Shown piece after piece: positions 5,356 to 5,602 of a stretch of DNA of 5,602 nucleotides (positions are counted from its first letter, which is position 1; each line of letters begins with the position of its first letter). The notes below the pieces were generated by a model, which was given only the letters and a program-made list of their open reading frames with translations, ran no database searches and had not been told where the DNA came from. Both the position numbers and the translations under genes were made by a program. The stretch comes from Bacteroidota bacterium (GTDB lineage Bacteria > Bacteroidota > Bacteroidia > Bacteroidales > VadinHA17), in assembly GCA_030631445.1 (NCBI GenBank), contig DAOVLD010000137.1:1-5602 (forward strand). The letters are read 5' to 3'.

Positions 5356-5602
5356 TTACAATCCCAATTGCTGAAAAAACAGTTTAATTAATCCCGGATC
5401 AATAAAAATTGGAAAAACAAAACCAAATATTGCTCCAAGAAGATGGGCGTCATGGTTAATGTTGTCTTTGCCTCTTTTGCTCATATACTGTGAATATACC
5501 AGGTATAAAACACCTGCAATAATTCCGGGAAGTGGTATAAAATATAGAAACAATTTATTGAGTGGTGCGAAAAAAATACTGGTGAAAACAACGGCGGATA
5601 CC
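5356..5602 (-). CDS. Rhomboid-family intramembrane serine protease, C-terminal part (runs off right edge)
   Basis: A membrane-embedded serine protease that cleaves transmembrane segments of other proteins. The frame is open from the window edge, giving 81 residues that begin VSAVVFTSIFFAPLNKL and end at a TAA at 5356-5358. The opening matches what follows the rhomboid active-site motif GASGA, so the catalytic serine should lie a few residues beyond the window. The catalytic histidine of TM6 is visible in NHDAHLLGAIFG (the His of AHLLG, codon 5443-5445), with the Gly-x3-Gly helix-packing pattern after it. The stretch YLVYSQYMSKRGKDNINHDAH is typical of Bacteroidetes rhomboids. A short reading from a TTG at 5553 is possible but is not the true start, because homology continues upstream of it. 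Transcription runs toward gmhB, but 159 bp of repeats separate them. Confidence 0.9.
   Translation of the reverse strand, partial: VSAVVFTSIFFAPLNKLFLYFIPLPGIIAGVLYLVYSQYMSKRGKDNINHDAHLLGAIFGFVFPIFIDPGLIKLFFQQLGL

Overview
The window looks like chromosomal DNA from a Bacteroidota (Bacteroidetes) bacterium. The evidence is its AT-rich composition, the lack of Shine-Dalgarno sequences before most starts, a good match to the Bacteroidetes -33/-7 promoter (TTTG, 20 bp, TAnnTTTG), and proteins with the usual Bacteroidetes forms of their families. Genus or family cannot be read from the sequence alone. Every gene present looks like a cell-envelope or housekeeping gene. I see no phage, IS element, CRISPR array, tRNA or rRNA.

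Layout, left to right. (1) 1-497, minus: the N-terminal third of an NhaC-type Na+/H+ antiporter, cut by the window edge. (2) 498-570: a short gap filled by degenerate 7-bp repeats. (3) 571-3030, minus: a Wzc-like polysaccharide co-polymerase/BY tyrosine kinase with a very tyrosine-rich C-terminal tail. (4) 3037-3807, minus: a Wza-like outer-membrane polysaccharide export lipoprotein, 6 bp upstream of wzc and clearly in the same operon. (5) 3808-4009: a divergent promoter region with a strong promoter for wza-wzc, a 12-bp perfect palindrome touching its -33 element, and a likely -7 box for the plus-strand gene. (6) 4010-4600, plus: an AlgH/YqgE (UPF0301) protein. (7) 4601-4701: a convergent gap with more heptad repeats. 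(8) 4702-5196, minus: a GmhB-like HAD phosphatase. (9) 5197-5355: heptad and octamer repeats plus an AT-rich hairpin. (10) 5356-5602, minus: the C-terminal part of a rhomboid protease; its catalytic histidine is visible, and the expected catalytic serine motif lies just beyond the edge.

How the genes fit together: Wza and Wzc form the trans-envelope export and chain-length/phosphorylation module for an exopolysaccharide or capsule. No flippase, polymerase or glycosyltransferase is in view, so the rest of that pathway must lie elsewhere. GmhB may supply heptose precursors for LPS or glycans, but nothing ties it to the wza-wzc operon. NhaC, AlgH and rhomboid look like unrelated neighbours.

I did not find a clear new multi-gene system. 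The most unusual signals are the short-period (7-8 bp) tandem-repeat islands, which fill three of the four larger intergenic gaps and share words with each other, and the Tyr-Gly repeat tail of Wzc. No gene-free stretch exceeds about 200 bp.
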